Source of the DNA: Paenibacillus sp. FJAT-26967
Lineage (GTDB): Bacteria > Bacillota > Bacilli > Paenibacillales > NBRC-103111
NCBI RefSeq assembly: GCF_001541095.1
Contig: NZ_LMXH01000001.1
Coordinates: forward strand, 1,576,842 to 1,640,841
Direction of reading: 5' to 3'
DNA length: 64,000 nucleotides
Positions 63,414 to 64,000 of the stretch are shown here, piece by piece. The translations under genes were made by a program, and so were the position numbers. A model generated the notes under the pieces. It saw only the letters and a program-made list of their open reading frames with translations. It ran no database searches and was not told the origin of the DNA. Every line of letters begins with the position of its first letter. The first letter of the stretch is position 1.

Positions 63414-63788
63414 ATGACCGGCATACCCTCAACCAGACAATCACTGGGTAAATACGGGGAAAATAAGGCGGAAGAGCATTTGCAAGGTCTGGGCTACCGT
63501 ATTCTCGCACGCAATTGGCGGTGCAGGTATGGTGAGCTGGATCTGATTGCCGAGCATGAAGATGTTGTCGTGTTTATCGAAGTCCGGACGCGGAGATTAA
63601 CCGGCCGGTTCGGGTATGCCAAAGAATCGGTTGATGGCCGGAAACAGACGAAAGTACGTCAGATTTCGCAAATGTATCTGCATTCCGTTAAACAGCAGGA
63701 ACGCAAGCTGCGCTTTGATGTTATTACCGTTGAAATGTCTGTTCTTTGCGAATTCGTCAAGCTTGAACATTTGTGCGGCGCATTTTAA
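63414..63788 (+). CDS. YraN/UPF0102 family endonuclease-like protein
   Basis: 124 aa, full length. LGKYGENKAEEHLQGLGYRILARNWRCRYGELDLIAEHEDVVVFIEVRTR is the family core, with PD-(D/E)xK-type residues Glu41, Asp43 and Glu56; the fourth position is Arg58. Predicted Holliday-junction-like nuclease, function unproven. 1 nt after the ylqH-like gene. Confidence 0.93.
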   Translation: MTGIPSTRQSLGKYGENKAEEHLQGLGYRILARNWRCRYGELDLIAEHEDVVVFIEVRTRRLTGRFGYAKESVDGRKQTKVRQISQMYLHSVKQQERKLRFDVITVEMSVLCEFVKLEHLCGAF

Positions 63789-63853
63789 TTAATTTCATTT
63801 CCCCGTTTCTTTACCGCAAGCTTCCTCTTATTTTACTTTTTCTCTTAGCTGCC

Positions 63854-63895
63854 GTCTCACGTACCGTCTCACGTACCGTCTTCACGTACCGTACC
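63854..63895. repeat. Short tandem repeat
   Basis: GTCTCACGTACC twice (63854-63865, 63866-63877), then GTCTTCACGTACC (63878-63890) and GTACC. It lies in the 212-nt gene-free end of the window, in which nothing else is recognisable. Confidence 0.7.
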
Positions 63896-64000
63896 GTTCT
63901 GTCAGCGCTGCGAGCAATATAGCTTCTGATAGGAATCCTCTGTAAGGCTTGTCTCCCTCCAAGATAATTCGATTCGTTTCCATCCAAACCAAACAGACTC

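Noticed and set aside
63854-63895. CRISPR array
   Set aside because: Repeats are contiguous, without spacers, and only 12 nt long.

Overview
The window is a chromosomal segment of an endospore-forming, low-to-mid GC Firmicute, most likely a Paenibacillus or close relative. Three things point there: the order of the conserved genes, a 26-codon spoVM gene, and other sporulation genes (ylbJ, a spoVIF-like gene). Most of it follows the long conserved block known from Bacillus subtilis: rqcH(yloA)-yloB-yicC-remA-gmk-rpoZ-coaBC-priA-def-fmt-rsmB-rlmN-prpC-prkC-rsgA-rpe-spoVM-rpmB-yloU-fakA-recG, then (after an insertion) rsmD-coaD-ylbJ-ylbL-yceD-rpmF-fapR-plsX-fabH-fabD-fabG-acpP-fabF-rnc-smc-ftsY-ylxM-ffh-rpsP-khpA-rimM-trmD-rplS-lepB-rbgA-rnhB-ylqG-ylqH-yraN. 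Species identity cannot be fixed from the sequence alone.

Layout. Positions 1-100 look like one end of an IS3-family insertion sequence. 0.2-29.3 kb carries ribosome rescue (RqcH), a P-type Ca2+ ATPase, lysine/peptidoglycan (DapF) and methionine/folate (YitJ-type) enzymes, then nucleotide, CoA, replication-restart, formylation, rRNA-modification and Ser/Thr phospho-signalling genes, ending in the fatty-acid kinase pair fakA-degV and recG. 29.4-37.1 kb is the accessory part. It holds a spoVIF-like gene; an SOS-box-controlled cassette (Y-family polymerase, a YolD-motif hybrid protein, an SRAP/HMCES protein); a MarR regulator; a histidine-kinase-like protein whose phospho-acceptor His is replaced by Gln; two unrecorded micro-ORFs; and an AT-rich two-gene membrane cassette with a polysaccharide-polymerase-like protein. 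Just upstream of rsmD a structured RNA on the minus strand, with a SigF/SigG-type promoter and a strong terminator, sits where B. subtilis has the sporulation RNA csfG.

37.4-63.8 kb returns to the housekeeping block. FapR, with its operator upstream of its own gene, heads the plsX-fabH-fabD-fabG-acpP-fabF lipid cluster. RNase III, SMC and the SRP pair FtsY/Ffh with YlxM follow, then ribosomal and translation-factor genes and signal peptidase. The window ends with a FliK-like protein overlapping an FlhB-C-terminal-like protein (ylqG-ylqH type) and YraN. Many genes overlap by 1-17 nt, so translational coupling is common. No rRNA, tRNA or CRISPR array was found.

Gene starts were chosen by Shine-Dalgarno position and family N-termini, so several differ from the longest open frame. 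Family assignments rest on motif recognition from memory, not on database searches.
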